Source: Viscum album
Lineage: Eukaryota; Streptophyta; Magnoliopsida; Santalales; Viscaceae
Direction of reading: 5' to 3'
DNA length: 64,000 nucleotides
Assembly (NCBI GenBank): GCA_963277665.1
Contig: OY728125.1
Location: forward strand, 1,711,030,889 to 1,711,094,888
The translations under genes and the position numbers were made by a program. Position 1 is the first letter of the stretch; each line of letters begins with the position of its first letter. This document shows positions 37,619 through 50,223 of the stretch, one piece after another. The notes under the pieces are model-generated. The model had not been told where the DNA came from. It was given only the letters and a program-made list of their open reading frames with translations, and searched no databases.

Positions 37619-39895
37619 TGAAAAAACATATATTATTCATGGAAAATACCACTTAATTTAAAATAAATTCTTGACAATCATGTATTTATATTGATTTTTC
37701 GAATTTTGTACTTAATTAATAATTGGATAAATCATTTTTTATTGAATTATTCATTTTTGAGGTTAATGAAGAAGCCATGAATTTTTTTTTAAATTTCATT
37801 AAAGTTGATTTTAAAACTTGATTTTTTAATTCTAAATAATAAAACTAAATCTAAAATTATTTAATAGATTGATTTTGAGTTTAATTTAATTTAAACATTT
37901 TTGGAATATAAAGAAAATATATACGTTTATTTTTTTTTAAATTTTATTTATCGATTTTGATTAGTGTTTGATTTTTAAATGATTGAAATATGATGTTTTA
38001 ATTGATTAGTTTAAATGAATTTGAAATTATTTATATTAATGTTGAAGTTAAAATTTTTAAAGTTTTGAAATTGATTGGAAATAATTTACACTAAAAATTT
38101 TCTTTTGTGATTTTCATTTTGGAAATATGGGAAATAAAAAAGTTTAAACCCAAGTGAGTGAGTTTGATGAATTTTAAGTGACCATGTGTTGAAATTGAGG
38201 TGACTATGCATGGTAAATTCAATTTACCATAAAAAGTTTTTACAACCTAATACACCACTAATCACAATCACTTATGTAACTATATATAACCAACCACGAG
38301 CCTCCCCTTCATACATGACCACATATTCTTATTATCTTAACATACCACTCATGTAAGTGAAAGTGTTCAACAGTTCTCTCAAGATAACAAAAAACCGACC
38401 TACTATAAATGAAAAAAGTGAACATGTACAATTAAAATTTAATCTACCATGAGAACCACAATGCCCGTTTTAATACCAATCATTGATTGAAGAAATTGAA
38501 TCTTACCATGACCTTTTCTAGTTGATGAAGGTGAACCTTATTGCCGACGTCGATTGAAGATTCCACCAAAGAAGGCCATAACACTGACCCAAAAAATTGA
38601 ACTAAAGAACTTTCACAACCTATAGAAGATTACATTTTTCCTTTTAACAACATATCCCCACCCACTGATGCATGAAAATTCACACCTATCTAAAGAATCT
38701 ACATCCGAAACATGTGCACCACTTTGATAAATCAAAGGAAGGAAAAGCTCATGAGGGTGATGATTGAAGAAGAGCCACCAAACTTCAGATATAGTGTGAA
38801 AGGAGGGATATTGAGATCCATGTAAGCACACCTCACCAATTCGAATTGAATGAATCCCTGAGTCTTGATGATGAATCTAGCATAAGGGTCACCATCGAGC
38901 TGTTTAAGGGTTATCATTATAATTTATAAGTGTCAATTAGAGCATATAAAAACCTATGTAGGGGTGGAGGAAAATATTTTTGGTAATGAGATCCTATATA
39001 AGGGTAAAATTAGTTCACTTAAACCCACTAACAAGGAAAAAAGTATTTGGATCAATTTTCAACAAGCATAATCCCTCACGTGAGTATTCAAAGAACATAA
39101 TTTCAATGAGATCTATAAAGTATATAAATAATTATACTCTACTTTTTTTTCAAACCAGTATGGATCAAGATCATGGGATGAATATATGATATGTGAAAAT
39201 TAGAAACTATTCCCTTAACTAAATCCATATCAACCATTAGGTGCAACACATGGAACTCATCTAGTTGAAAATATAACACACAATTTAATGAATTGAATCA
39301 AAGATGAATGAATACAAATTTTTATCACTTTTAAATCATTTCTCACACTCTTCTCTCAAACTATGGTGCATAAAATTAGACCACTATGGAAATTAGGATG
39401 AACGTCATATGATGGAGTTATGTATTGGGGTAGTGAATTCCTTGATTGAGGGTGTTCTTTTCATCTTTATTATAGAGGATGTAGAATTGGATATAATAAA
39501 AGATATCTATTCTATGTTTATTCAAAACAATACAATAGATATATAATTGAAATCCAATAATGATATTGGAAATATTTTTGGATGATGAACTTAAGTGAAT
39601 AATGGAGAATCTCTATGATGGACCCTGGATCTAAACCACTTTCACCAATAACTTCATATGTAAGACTTTTGTATTTTTTTTCTGCTATCACACCCTTAAA
39701 AACAAAACAAACAGCACATTATATATGATTTAAAATTTATCAAAACAAAATTAATAGCAATAAATGATTGATATAGTTATGAACTAACCCAAAAAAGTTC
39801 CTTGGGAAAAAACATTGGTCTTCCCTATACTGTATTCCAAGTTTTAATAAAATAAAATTTATGTTTGTCTGCCGATCGTGATGAATGTATGATCA
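37619..39895 (+). repeat. 5' LTR of the Athila/Tat-like element
   Basis: It starts TGAAAAAACATAT and ends about TGTATGATCA just before the PBS. It aligns with 50224-52948 through shared blocks such as GACCATGTG..AATTGAG, ATAACCAACCA.GAGC..CCCCTTC, CACC.ACTGATGCATGAAAA and CTTGGGAAA..AC..TG. A TATA box (CTATATATAACC) lies near 38282. It lacks about 400 bases present near 52030-52440 in the other LTR. The open frames at 38613-38917 and 38980-39189 are incidental. Confidence 0.7.
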
Positions 39896-39897
39896 AC

Positions 39898-39918
39898 TTG
39901 GTGCCATTATGAGAGAGC
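39898..39918 (+). other. tRNA-Asp-type primer-binding site, decayed
   Basis: TTGGTGCCATTATGAGAGAG plus C aligns with TTGGCGCCGTTGCCGGGGAG plus C, the Athila/Tat-type PBS. Fourteen of 21 bases match, and all but one of the changes are C-to-T or G-to-A transitions, as expected from decay of methylated DNA. It lies two bases after the inferred LTR end. Confidence 0.65.
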
Positions 39919-40774
39919 AAGTTCAAAGATTCACTTTTTAGTCTTCAATTTGAAATTAATTTTATAGTTTTTAAAATTTAATACTGAAAAATTCATTGTC
40001 ACTCAGTGTTATAGAGGATGGAAGGACATATTATTTTCCAAAACAAATAGATAGTAATATTGAAATTAAACATTTTGATGAAGTGATGGATGTATATGAA
40101 AAAAATGTAATTTCATTTTCATAGATCTAATACTAAAAGGGGAGTACCAGTAAATCATTGACAAAAAATTAAACATCATAAATATGAAAAGGAAAATCTT
40201 GAGGTGGAATTGGTGAAGGACCCCACTCTCCCACACAATTCTATTATGATGTCTGAGACTGTCCATGAGCAAGAAAAGATTCTAGCAGAAACTTTTTAGG
40301 GGGATGACTAAAATATTGAATAATTTATATTTAATTATTATTAAATTTAATATGACTATTTAAATATTATTATAATGGTATAGATTCAACACTTTTTTAT
40401 TACTCTATATAGGAAGGTAAATATGATTCTAAATTTTTCTATTGTAATCTCATAAAAGTTGAACACTCTCATAGGATTTTGTTTGTTAATCTTATAGATT
40501 CCGCTATATTACTGGAGTCCCTCATTTAAGAAGAATAAGATTCCACTTGAAATCCCTAAGTAAATAATATGGATGGAGGCACAATATAAGAAGAAGTCCT
40601 ATTGGTATCTCATAATGAAACAATGATATAATATTCTATATATGAGTGGGAGAAATTTTATTTGAACTCATGCTTCTCTGATCTTATTCAATATGAAATT
40701 TTTACTAACTCTCCTTTTTTTTATTTATATTATAATAATTAATGGAGCATCTAGTAGATGATGAAGAGGATAGG
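39919..40774 (+). other. Left interior of the Athila/Tat-like element
   Basis: It has short open stretches but no recognisable gag. The minus frame at 40066-40272 is incidental. It ends at the ATAGG target duplication of the nested element. Confidence 0.4.
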
Positions 40775-42993
40775 TGACAATATCCTTATCACGAGGATGG
40801 TAAAAGGAAAATTTATAAACATAAAATATAGCACAACGGTTAACCTCAAAGCTACCCTCATAGAAGCAATGTTGAATAACCTAGTGATATTTATGAATAT
40901 CTTTTTGTTTTTTTCTATATACCAAAAACATTAAATGATTATAAGAAACTAGTGATAAAAGTCATAGTGGTAGTAGTGGGGGGAGAGGAATAGAAACTAA
41001 AAAAATAAAATAAAAACAAAGAAAACAACATTAAGAACAACATAAAGAAGATAAAAATATAAAGAAGAAAGTCTGTAAGAACAAGGCTATATCTATGTTG
41101 ATCCACCCTTAAATTCCCTTCATGGATCTTATGATTAAGTCCATCAGCTCCCATACCCAATAAATTCATGACCTATGACTAATATCAAACACCTATCTAA
41201 CCTAAATAGTAAACACACAAATAAAAAAGTACATCAGTGTTCGAGCACTCCTTCAAAATGAAAAATGAATCACTTAACAAACTCATTCTGGATAGAGTAT
41301 CTAATAATCCATAATAATCATACGGAGATCATCAGATCACACAACCAAACTCATGTGAACATTCAATAAAATGAGAGAGGAATGGGAAAAGAATTGAGGA
41401 AAAATGGTAGAAAATAGTTCCTGTGTAAGAGTGCACTCTTGCACACCCAAAATCATATTCATAATTTTCTAAGAATAAATATGGGGTGATGAACATATTG
41501 AAGTGTAGATCTACTGGATGTATAGAGTTTTACATCCTAAAGTTGTACATAAAAATTAATCCATCTTTATTTAAGGTATTATATCATAACACAAATGTAG
41601 AAAGAATGAATAGACTAACATCATAATTTTATTTAAAAAACAAAAGAAATGGCACAATGATATTTACATAGATAGAAAAAAGAAATATGTAAAAATATGA
41701 AGAAGTAGTGGAATTAAGGTTCTTTTCTCAAAGAATATAGGTCGATTCCCATGTAAGGGGGAATAATAAACAAATAAGTATCCTCTATTTATTTGAAAAA
41801 ACTAAACTAAAAAATAGTGACATCCTAACTAACAAGCAACAAATTACACGTGGAATGCTTTTATGCCCTCGTCCCTAGCTCCGAGTAACATCTCTGTGAT
41901 AATATTTAGCCTCCCACAGTAATGGGCACTACCCCTCAAAAAAATTGATGTAATTACCCAAGATCACTATACCTTTTACCACCACCCGATTCTACCACAA
42001 TTAGGTATGTGTATGTCTTTAAGATAATTTAGAGCAGAATTGTCATGTGCATCAGGGATGCACTGGAAGTCTTCAATAAAATTATTCTAGTGAAAAGATC
42101 CAGTATTGACGTTCTAGTTTTATATACATGGGAAATTTACTCTACGTAGTTGTTTTCCATCATATAGGCATTTTGATCAATATGTGTGTTTTCTCATGTA
42201 GTTGATTTTCCAAGATATACAATCAGAACATATAGGAGTTTCTATACACATAACCATTTTTTGACATGGGAAAATTGATAAACATATGTGATTTATGACC
42301 TAGTTGATTTTTGACATATCCAATGTGATTTTTTATGTATATAAATACTGCCCATATCCATATATCTATTTTTGGAAGTCGTTTGAAAAACTGTTTATGT
42401 TTGTAAATCACATATCCTAATATAGGAATTCAATTGAGCACATGGACGGTAGGAGGTGGTGGTTGTCGTATCATAAAAATTCACATATTTTAGAAATTAA
42501 ATACTATTCACCTAAAAATTATTTCCAAAAAATTTGATTAATGATTCATTTAAATAAAAAATGATTAAATGAAATTAAAAAATATTTTAATTATAATTCT
42601 TTTATAACACAACATCAAAATTTAGAAATTAACATCAATTGAATATTTAATTACAAAAAAAATTTGATTGCATAACAAATTTTCTTTTAATATTTTTTAT
42701 TTTTTTAAAGTTCAACCAAAATATTTTCATTTAAAAAAAGATTGAAAAACATATTTTTATGGGAAAAAAAACAAATTATATTTCTTAAAGAAAAACTGAA
42801 AACCAGATCACATAAAAACAGTTTAACTCATCATCCAAAAGACACATTGTAATGATATTTTTAAATAATTTTCATTTTAATAATAAATTAGCAGATGAAA
42901 AATTATTATTAAATTAAATCTCATATTAAAATAAAAATCTAATTTATTCCAGATAAATGGATGTGGAAAAGTGTGTAAACGCTGACCATATCA
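40775..42993. repeat. Left LTR of the LARD-like element
   Basis: It aligns over its full length with 46317-48515. Shared blocks include AAAATATAGCA near the start, TCAATAAAATGAGA.AGGAA, TCTCTGTGATAATA (41890 and 47420), CCAATGTGATTT and ATACTATTCACCTAAAAAT-like text near 42505, ending CATATCA. Divergence is substantial, so this insertion is also old. The frames at 40939-41169 and 42223-42411 are incidental. Confidence 0.78.
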
Positions 42994-45900
42994 AATTTAC
43001 CCACACTTAAATGTTTTTTCATCAAAAAATAAAAAATATATCTCCTTGTAAAATAGATATCATGATTTTAACAAATATATCAAAATTAACCATGTTAAAA
43101 CATTAAAATAGAGTAATAAATTCTGATATGGGTTAGACTTTTCAAATAATTCTCATAGAAGGTCCTTCATAAGATTAAATACACGCTACAAATCAAGGGA
43201 ACATATATCCATTCATTAATGAAAATTCATGCCTCTTATATGATGTCACTCAATAATCTACTTTAATTCTAATCCAAGTTCATATTACAAGAGTGATGAT
43301 AGATTAAATTTAAGTGGAAATAAAACCTTAACCCGAGGAACTTTTAATTATCACTCTCCCATCGGTTTCAAAAATTCATGTTCATTTTTATCACTTTATT
43401 GATACGAATCAGATTATATTCTTATAAGTCAATTTCCACCTCTTCATTTGGGTTCGATATCACCATCACTATAATGAACTTATTTTTTTACATGGCCATT
43501 TGTTTTTAATTTTTTCAAGTCAAAGTTTTGTGCATAACACTGTGAAACCACTTATTGGGTTTAACTTTCAATTATTTATCGAAACAAACCCAGTGAATTT
43601 ATCTCATAGAATCACTATGGGATCTTAATTTCATTTTCACTCCAGATTCAAAGGACTTATATATTACCATTTCAGTTGTCCCAGTAAGGTGATTATTTTC
43701 AAAAAGGGGTGATTCCCCTAGGATTGAGCTCAAATATCCATTTTCCTCATGTTATAATCATTATTCTAAATATATCTATCCTATAACACTCTCTTTTATT
43801 GTTTCTAAATTGAAAATCCATAAAAATAATATGTAACACCACTCCAAAATCAAACACTCAGAATAATTAAAGAATCAATACATCCCTCAATAACCAAAAA
43901 GTTATTATAATTTAGTTATAACATAATTTAGTGTAATTTGAAGCCTAAGACCCTTATTTTTGAAAGGATTTGAAAATTTTTGACCATTGTTTTTAAGAAA
44001 TTAAGGAGGATTTTAATGTCATTAGAATTTAAGCACAACTTCAGATAGAGGAATGTGCCCTTCCCCCACACATAAAACATAATATTATCCCCAATGTTGA
44101 ATTCTAAGGTGGTATATAGTCTAGTTGATTTTTTTTCAATTAAACAGTAAAAATAATGTGAAATGGGTTACATGAAACATCAAAAACAACTTTTTCCACA
44201 TATTCAATCAATTTTTTCTTTAAAAATTCATGCTTTTGATAATTATACATAGAAAATTAATTTACAATGTAGTTTGGATAACTTCATGACAAATATTTTT
44301 GTAAAATAGTATTTTAATCAAATTGATTACAATATAAGTAATAAGGTTTCACTATAAAGTGAAAATTAATTTTTGAGTCACTATAATTCAATAAGATAAC
44401 ACCCAAGAAATAAACTGGGTTCAAAATTATCACATGATTATGGGGAATTACCCCAAACTTAATTAATAGGAATTTTCAATATGAATTCTCAACTATATAA
44501 TTTACATTATTAATAATAGTACTCTCATGAATGTGAGAACTTCTCATTTTTTAAGTTCTGTCACAAGAGGCCTCCATTTTTTTTCTTTACCTGATTTACT
44601 TGGATACTTGATTCTTGTTTGAAAAAATGTAAATAGATGAATATAAGAGTTTTAGTTTTTAAATTCAATGTAAAATGAAACCATGTTTAATTTACGTAGT
44701 TTTGATCTAGTAATTTTAATCTTAATGCTCCTTTTTTTACTTTGACTGGTTTCCATGGGGAATCACTTTCTGATTATTTACCTATAAGAAAAATAAAACA
44801 AATTAAAAATAAGCATTAAAAATTAAATAGAAAAATAAAAGGATAATAAAAGAATTACCCTAGGTGTTGTGCTTAGACTATCCGTAAATGGGCAACCTTT
44901 AGATCAACTCCAGTTTGACAGAGGTTGTGGATTCCTGTATAAGGACCACCACAAGTTCTTCACTATATATTTTCTACTTTGTAACATTTGGCGTACTCAT
45001 TTTATAATTTCAAGCCTTTACCACCCATTGTAAGTGTGAATTTGGCAGAATAATATAGGGGAAAAGAAAAGGTAGGGGTACTTCCCTTATTCTTTAGCTT
45101 GAGGTTTGGAGCGCATAGGTAGTAGAAAATAAATATAGGGCGGGACTTGTCTTATGCTTCAGAACAACATATCATTTCTACTTTGACTACAAGATATGTA
45201 TCTAAGCCCTATTTTTATCCTATGTATAGCTCTAACACCTCCTCTTTCACAAATTATCCTACATAAATGTTTTTAGTAAATATTAGGAGCTCTAAAAATT
45301 CCACATCAGTTGAAGAATTATCATAACTATATAGAAAATCACAAAGGTGTGATGTATTTTTAATATATACATAGGGATGAATAAAATAAATATTAGAATT
45401 AATAAAATTATAAAAAATAAAAAATTGTATCTTCCATGAAAATTTCAACACCCTATAACAAACCATCTTGCACTTCTTCAAAATGGTACATTGATTTTGG
45501 GAGTATGTATGGGGCAGGAGTGAGGTAGTAAACCTCCTCCATCTTATCTTCAAAAAATTCCACATCTGGTGTGACATATGTAAAGGAAAAGGATAGGATG
45601 TTTAATTCTTTTCTAGCCTATTTTATTGTATGGAAATTTTTATAAACTTCAATAAAATCAAAATCATTATATTGAATACTAGGACAAAATTGATTATAAA
45701 AAAGTTTTCCATCATCTTCAATTATTTATGACTCATCTCCTACCACCCTTATAATAGTACCCAATATGAGGATCATGCACATCCAGTCATGGGTTAAAGG
45801 TAATCTTTGTCCAAAATGTTGGAAATTCCTTCTTCTTTGTTATTATTCATTTCTCATTCCTTCTTAGTTGCTTTCCATAAAGTAACACTGTAGTGGGTGG

Positions 45901-46316
45901 TTGAGTGCTGCCTTTATCTTTTAATCCTCTTGATCTAGGTAGTTAGTTTCAATTATATAAATGATTAACTTAGTAGCTAGAATATCTTTCTTTTTTACGT
46001 TTCTTACCCTTGTGATACTTTTTTATTTGATTGAATTTTAGTGAATAATGTTGATTTTTGTGATGAGATACATTTTTTTTTAGCATCGTAAATCTCTCCA
46101 ACTTTTTGGGTTTTCTATAAAAAATTAGATAATGTGACATCCTCTTAAAGAAATTTCAGAAGAGAGTAATCCATACGTTAATCTGAGATGGAATCGGAAA
46201 TTTCAATTTTTTCATTTCTTTTTGTATTTTTTGTAATGTTTTTTTATTTTGTTTTAGAAAAAGTGAAAACACCATTAAGGAAAATGTTGCTTCCCAAAAA
46301 AAAATCCAAAATTTTA
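42994..46316. other. Interior of the LARD-like element, no recognised coding region
   Basis: AT-rich and stop-dense. The longest open stretch is the minus frame at 45254-45577 (107 codons). It and its neighbour frame contain text such as TPDVEFFEDKMEEVYYLTPA that might be a vestige of a retroelement polyprotein, but I could not place it in a family. The slightly GC-richer part at 44860-45240 shows no gene. Confidence 0.45.
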
Positions 46317-48515
46317 TGACATCGTTCCCATGAGTATGATCAAAGATACATTTATGAAACCAAAATATAGCAGAATGAATAACCCCAGGGTCTCTTTTAA
46401 GGAAGTAGTATTGAATTCCCTTGTGATATTTTTGAAAATATTATTAAGTTTTTATAAATATTGAAGACATCAAATGAACGCAATAAAATAGTGATGAAAA
46501 TCATAGCAACAAAAATGATTGGAGAGGAACATAAAATTATAATATAAAATAAAAATAAAGAAAACAACAAGAAGAAAAATTAAAAGAAGATAGAAAGATA
46601 AAAAAGAAATCAAGAAAGGACAAGGCTTGATCCATGTTGATCTACCCTCTTCTACCCTTTATAGAGTTTCTAAATAAGACCATCATCTTTTATACCCACT
46701 CAATGTATGAATAATTTATCATATCACACACCGCTATTTCTAAAAAATATAATTTCTTTAGTGGTTGAGTGATCCTCTAGAATAAAAAATGAATCACATA
46801 AAAGACTTATTATGGACATTATATCTCACAAGATAGAATGATCCTGCTAATATTGTTAGATCACACAACCAAACTTAGATGCCCATTCAATAAAATGAGA
46901 TAGGAAGAGGAGAATTATTGAGAAAAAGGGAATAAAATAGTTCTTATGCTAGAGTGTGCTATCACACACCACAAATCACATTAAAAATCTTCTAAGAATA
47001 ATGTTGGAGTGATGATCGTCATTTACTGTGGATATTTAGGATGCGTATAGTTTCAATTCCTGAAGATGGACTCATAAATTAATCCTTCATAACTGAGGGT
47101 CCAAAATCACAACATAGAAATAAGAAGAATGAAAGGACAAAAAACATAATTATATTTAAAAAATAAAATAAATCTCAAAATGATATTAACAAAGATATGA
47201 AAATAGAAAATTGTAAAATATAATGTAAATAAGAAGAGATAGGTTGATTTCTGTCTCATGGAATCCAAATTAATTATCATTTTTGGGGATACAAAAAATT
47301 GAGGTGGAGCCTATACTTATATGAAAAAAAAATATTGATAAATATTGAAATATTTACTAACATACATAATATTCTATGTGGAATTCTTTAACGTAGTCAT
47401 CCCCCCAGTCCCCAATGACATCTCTGTGATAATAGTCGGCCTCCCATCATGATGTGCACAACCCATAAAAAATTTGATGCAATGCACCATGATGACCTCA
47501 CCATCGATCACCACTCGATTCTTCCATGATCAGTTCCATGTACTACTTTTAGATAATTAGAAGTAGAATTGTCCATGCCCATCATGGGTTCACTTTAAGT
47601 CTTTAAGAAAATTATTTCAGTGAAAGGATCCACGGTTGATGTGTCCGTTTTATCAATGTGGATGATTTAATCCATGTATCTAATTTCCATATTATATGAA
47701 TTTTGGTTGACATATATGATTTACCATGTAGTTTAATTTCTTAGATATTCAATCTTTCCATATAGGCCTTTATCTTCACGTAGAAATTTTTCGATATGGG
47801 AAATCTGATCGACTTCTTCAATTTACATCATAACCGATTTGTGACATTTCCAATGTGATTTCCCACATAGTCAAATGTTGCCTAAATCCATGTATCTATT
47901 ATATTAAGCTGATCATGTATTTGTTTTCACTATTAAATCATGTATCTAAATATAGGACGTCAATTAGGTTTGTAACCAATTGTAGGGACATTGACCGCAT
48001 CCTAAAAATTCTAAGATTTCAAAAATTAAATACCATTCACCTAAAAATGATACCAAACAAATTTAATCAATAATTAATTTAAATCCAAAATAATTAATTC
48101 AGTAAATAAAATATTAAATTAAAATTCTTGCATAGAAAAAATTTAAAACTAAGTAATTAACTTCAATTTAAAATCTAATGACCATAAAATTCTTATTCTA
48201 TAAAAAATGTTCATCGAAAAAATGTAATTTTTGAAGTTTACCCAAATTAAATTCCTTAAAAAAATGTTCTAAAAAGATACTTTGAATGAAAAAAAACAAA
48301 TTATTTTCTATAAAAAATTGAAAATCAGAGTACATAAAAATTGTTCAACTCATCTCCCAAAATATACATTTTAATGATATTTTTTAGAGAATATAAATTT
48401 TTATTCAAAATTTAAAAATGATGAAATATACTCAAATTAAATATCATATTAACATATAAAAATAATTATTTCATCTAAATAGATATGGAAAAGTGTGGAA
48501 ATACTAGCCACATCA
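46317..48515. repeat. Right LTR of the LARD-like element
   Basis: Direct repeat of 40775-42993; starts TGACATCG and ends CACATCA before the duplication CTAGG. The frame at 47855-48073 is incidental. Confidence 0.78.
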
Positions 48516-48520
48516 CTAGG

Positions 48521-50223
48521 AATGTTGTGACTGAGATCAAGGAGGATCATTAGTTGATCCTTCCACCCCCACATTATGATTTGTACTATATTTCTCAGTG
48601 GGTTAAGAAGAATAAATATATAAAATGGGATTTCTAAGTAAAATTGAAGTTAAATATATTTGGAGTAGAGAGAATTTGGTCATTAAAATTAAATAATTCC
48701 CCTCCTCCATTTGAATATGGATAGTTACAAGACTGACTATCTATTGATAGTCTAACTACATCCCCTCTTAGGAGGGATGAAAAATAATCTATTACCTTAT
48801 ATATTCTTTTTCATTTTTTATTTCAATATTTTTTAATGTTTTATTTTTTTCAACATGTTTTCCCTAATTGGATAGAACATAAGAGATTAGCTCAACTGTC
48901 TACAAGTGTGACTAGGTGAGAGCATACCTTGATCCTACGGGATAAATTAACACAATACGAGGTGGTTTCTATCCTTATCATTTGTTTTTGACATTGCTAA
49001 TTAATAATATTTCATTCATTGATAAATTTAATGAAATAAATAATTGAGTTTAGTTTCATTGACATGTGTGGGGAAATAGTTTTAGTCATGTTTAGGAGTA
49101 GTTTTAAATTCTTTTTATGAACAATTTTGGAATCTATAAATAGAAATATGATTTATTTTTTTAGAGAATCTATTTTGAAACAAAAATAAATATATTTTTA
49201 GGAAAATGTATATAGTTTCTATAGGTTTTTGTTCTTATATTTTTTAATTTAAAATATATAAACACCTAAAAAAACAGTTTTTTTCTATTTTTAAATATCA
49301 AACATATCCATTTATATATTTTATGTTACGAATTTTCAAAATTTTCATCAACTTCATCACGTCCATGATTAATTTAAAAATACCATGATAATGTTGAGTA
49401 ATTCACTTATTTAGAAATTATAATAAATAAATGACTTTTGAGTGAATTAGTGACTATTTTCATAAAAGAATGGTCTTAAAACTATTAAAGGAAGTGTGAT
49501 TTAAAATAGTTTTATTTAATAAAAATTATTACACGAGGTCACTGAATTTTTTGTACTTTATACTGGGTAATGTGAACTCTATGAAAAAGAGACCCTTAGA
49601 TAACTAACTAAAATTAATTGATATAATTCCATTGAATCAGTTATAAAATAAGTAATTGGTATTGTACAAATGAATATATGATGAAATGGAATCGGGTGTT
49701 TCTATTTGATAACTTTTTACATATTCTAATATCTTCTTTTTCATATTGTTTTGTACATCAATTGATGGGAATTCTTTTAAAAATTAACAACGTTATTAAT
49801 TTTGAAAAATGAATTCATTTAAGTGAGGGTAATATTGAACCTAAATGAAGAACTAAATAATTTACCTATTAAAAATTAATTTGAGTTGTATCAATGAAGT
49901 GTAAAATTTACCATTGTTTTAAGAAACATCTGAGTTAGGAAAAAGGTAATTTATTTGTGTTAAAACTTTGATTTCACTTAAATATAATTTAATCTAGTTC
50001 TAGACCTGAAATATTTATTGGATTGAAATGAGGAAGTCATTTAATTCATATTGTAATCATGATAATTCAAATATTGGATGAATATTTTTTTCTTTCTTAT
50101 CTATCTTGTATGTTTAAATTTAAGTAGGAAAATCATCCTTTTGTTTTTCTTTTTCTTAAAATATTTTCAATGATAAAATTTTCTTGGAGTGATAGAAGTC
50201 ATGTATGAGAGAGTGATGTGAAC
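48521..50223 (+). other. Right interior of the Athila/Tat-like element
   Basis: AT-rich; no protein recognised. The last bases before the 3' LTR, TGAGAGAGTGATGTGAAC, are purine-rich and could be the polypurine tract on the plus strand, consistent with the PBS orientation. Confidence 0.45.

Larger units (their letters stand above)
40770..48520. mobile_element. Nested LTR retroelement with 2.2-kb LTRs and 3.3-kb interior (LARD-like)
   Basis: Two direct LTRs at 40775-42993 and 46317-48515 both start TGACA and end ATCA. Flanking ATAGG (40770-40774) and CTAGG (48516-48520) share four of five bases and are read as the target duplication. The 3.3-kb interior has no recognisable gag or pol. Long LTRs with a non-coding interior are the hallmark of LARDs, which depend on other elements' proteins. 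Orientation is uncertain: the purine-rich minus-strand text AAGTGTGGGTAAATT next to 42993 would suit a polypurine tract and a minus orientation. Confidence 0.75.

Noticed and set aside
45254..45577. 107-codon minus-strand frame as a gene
   Set aside because: It lies inside an LTR retroelement, the neighbouring frame carries equally plausible text, and neither matches a family clearly.
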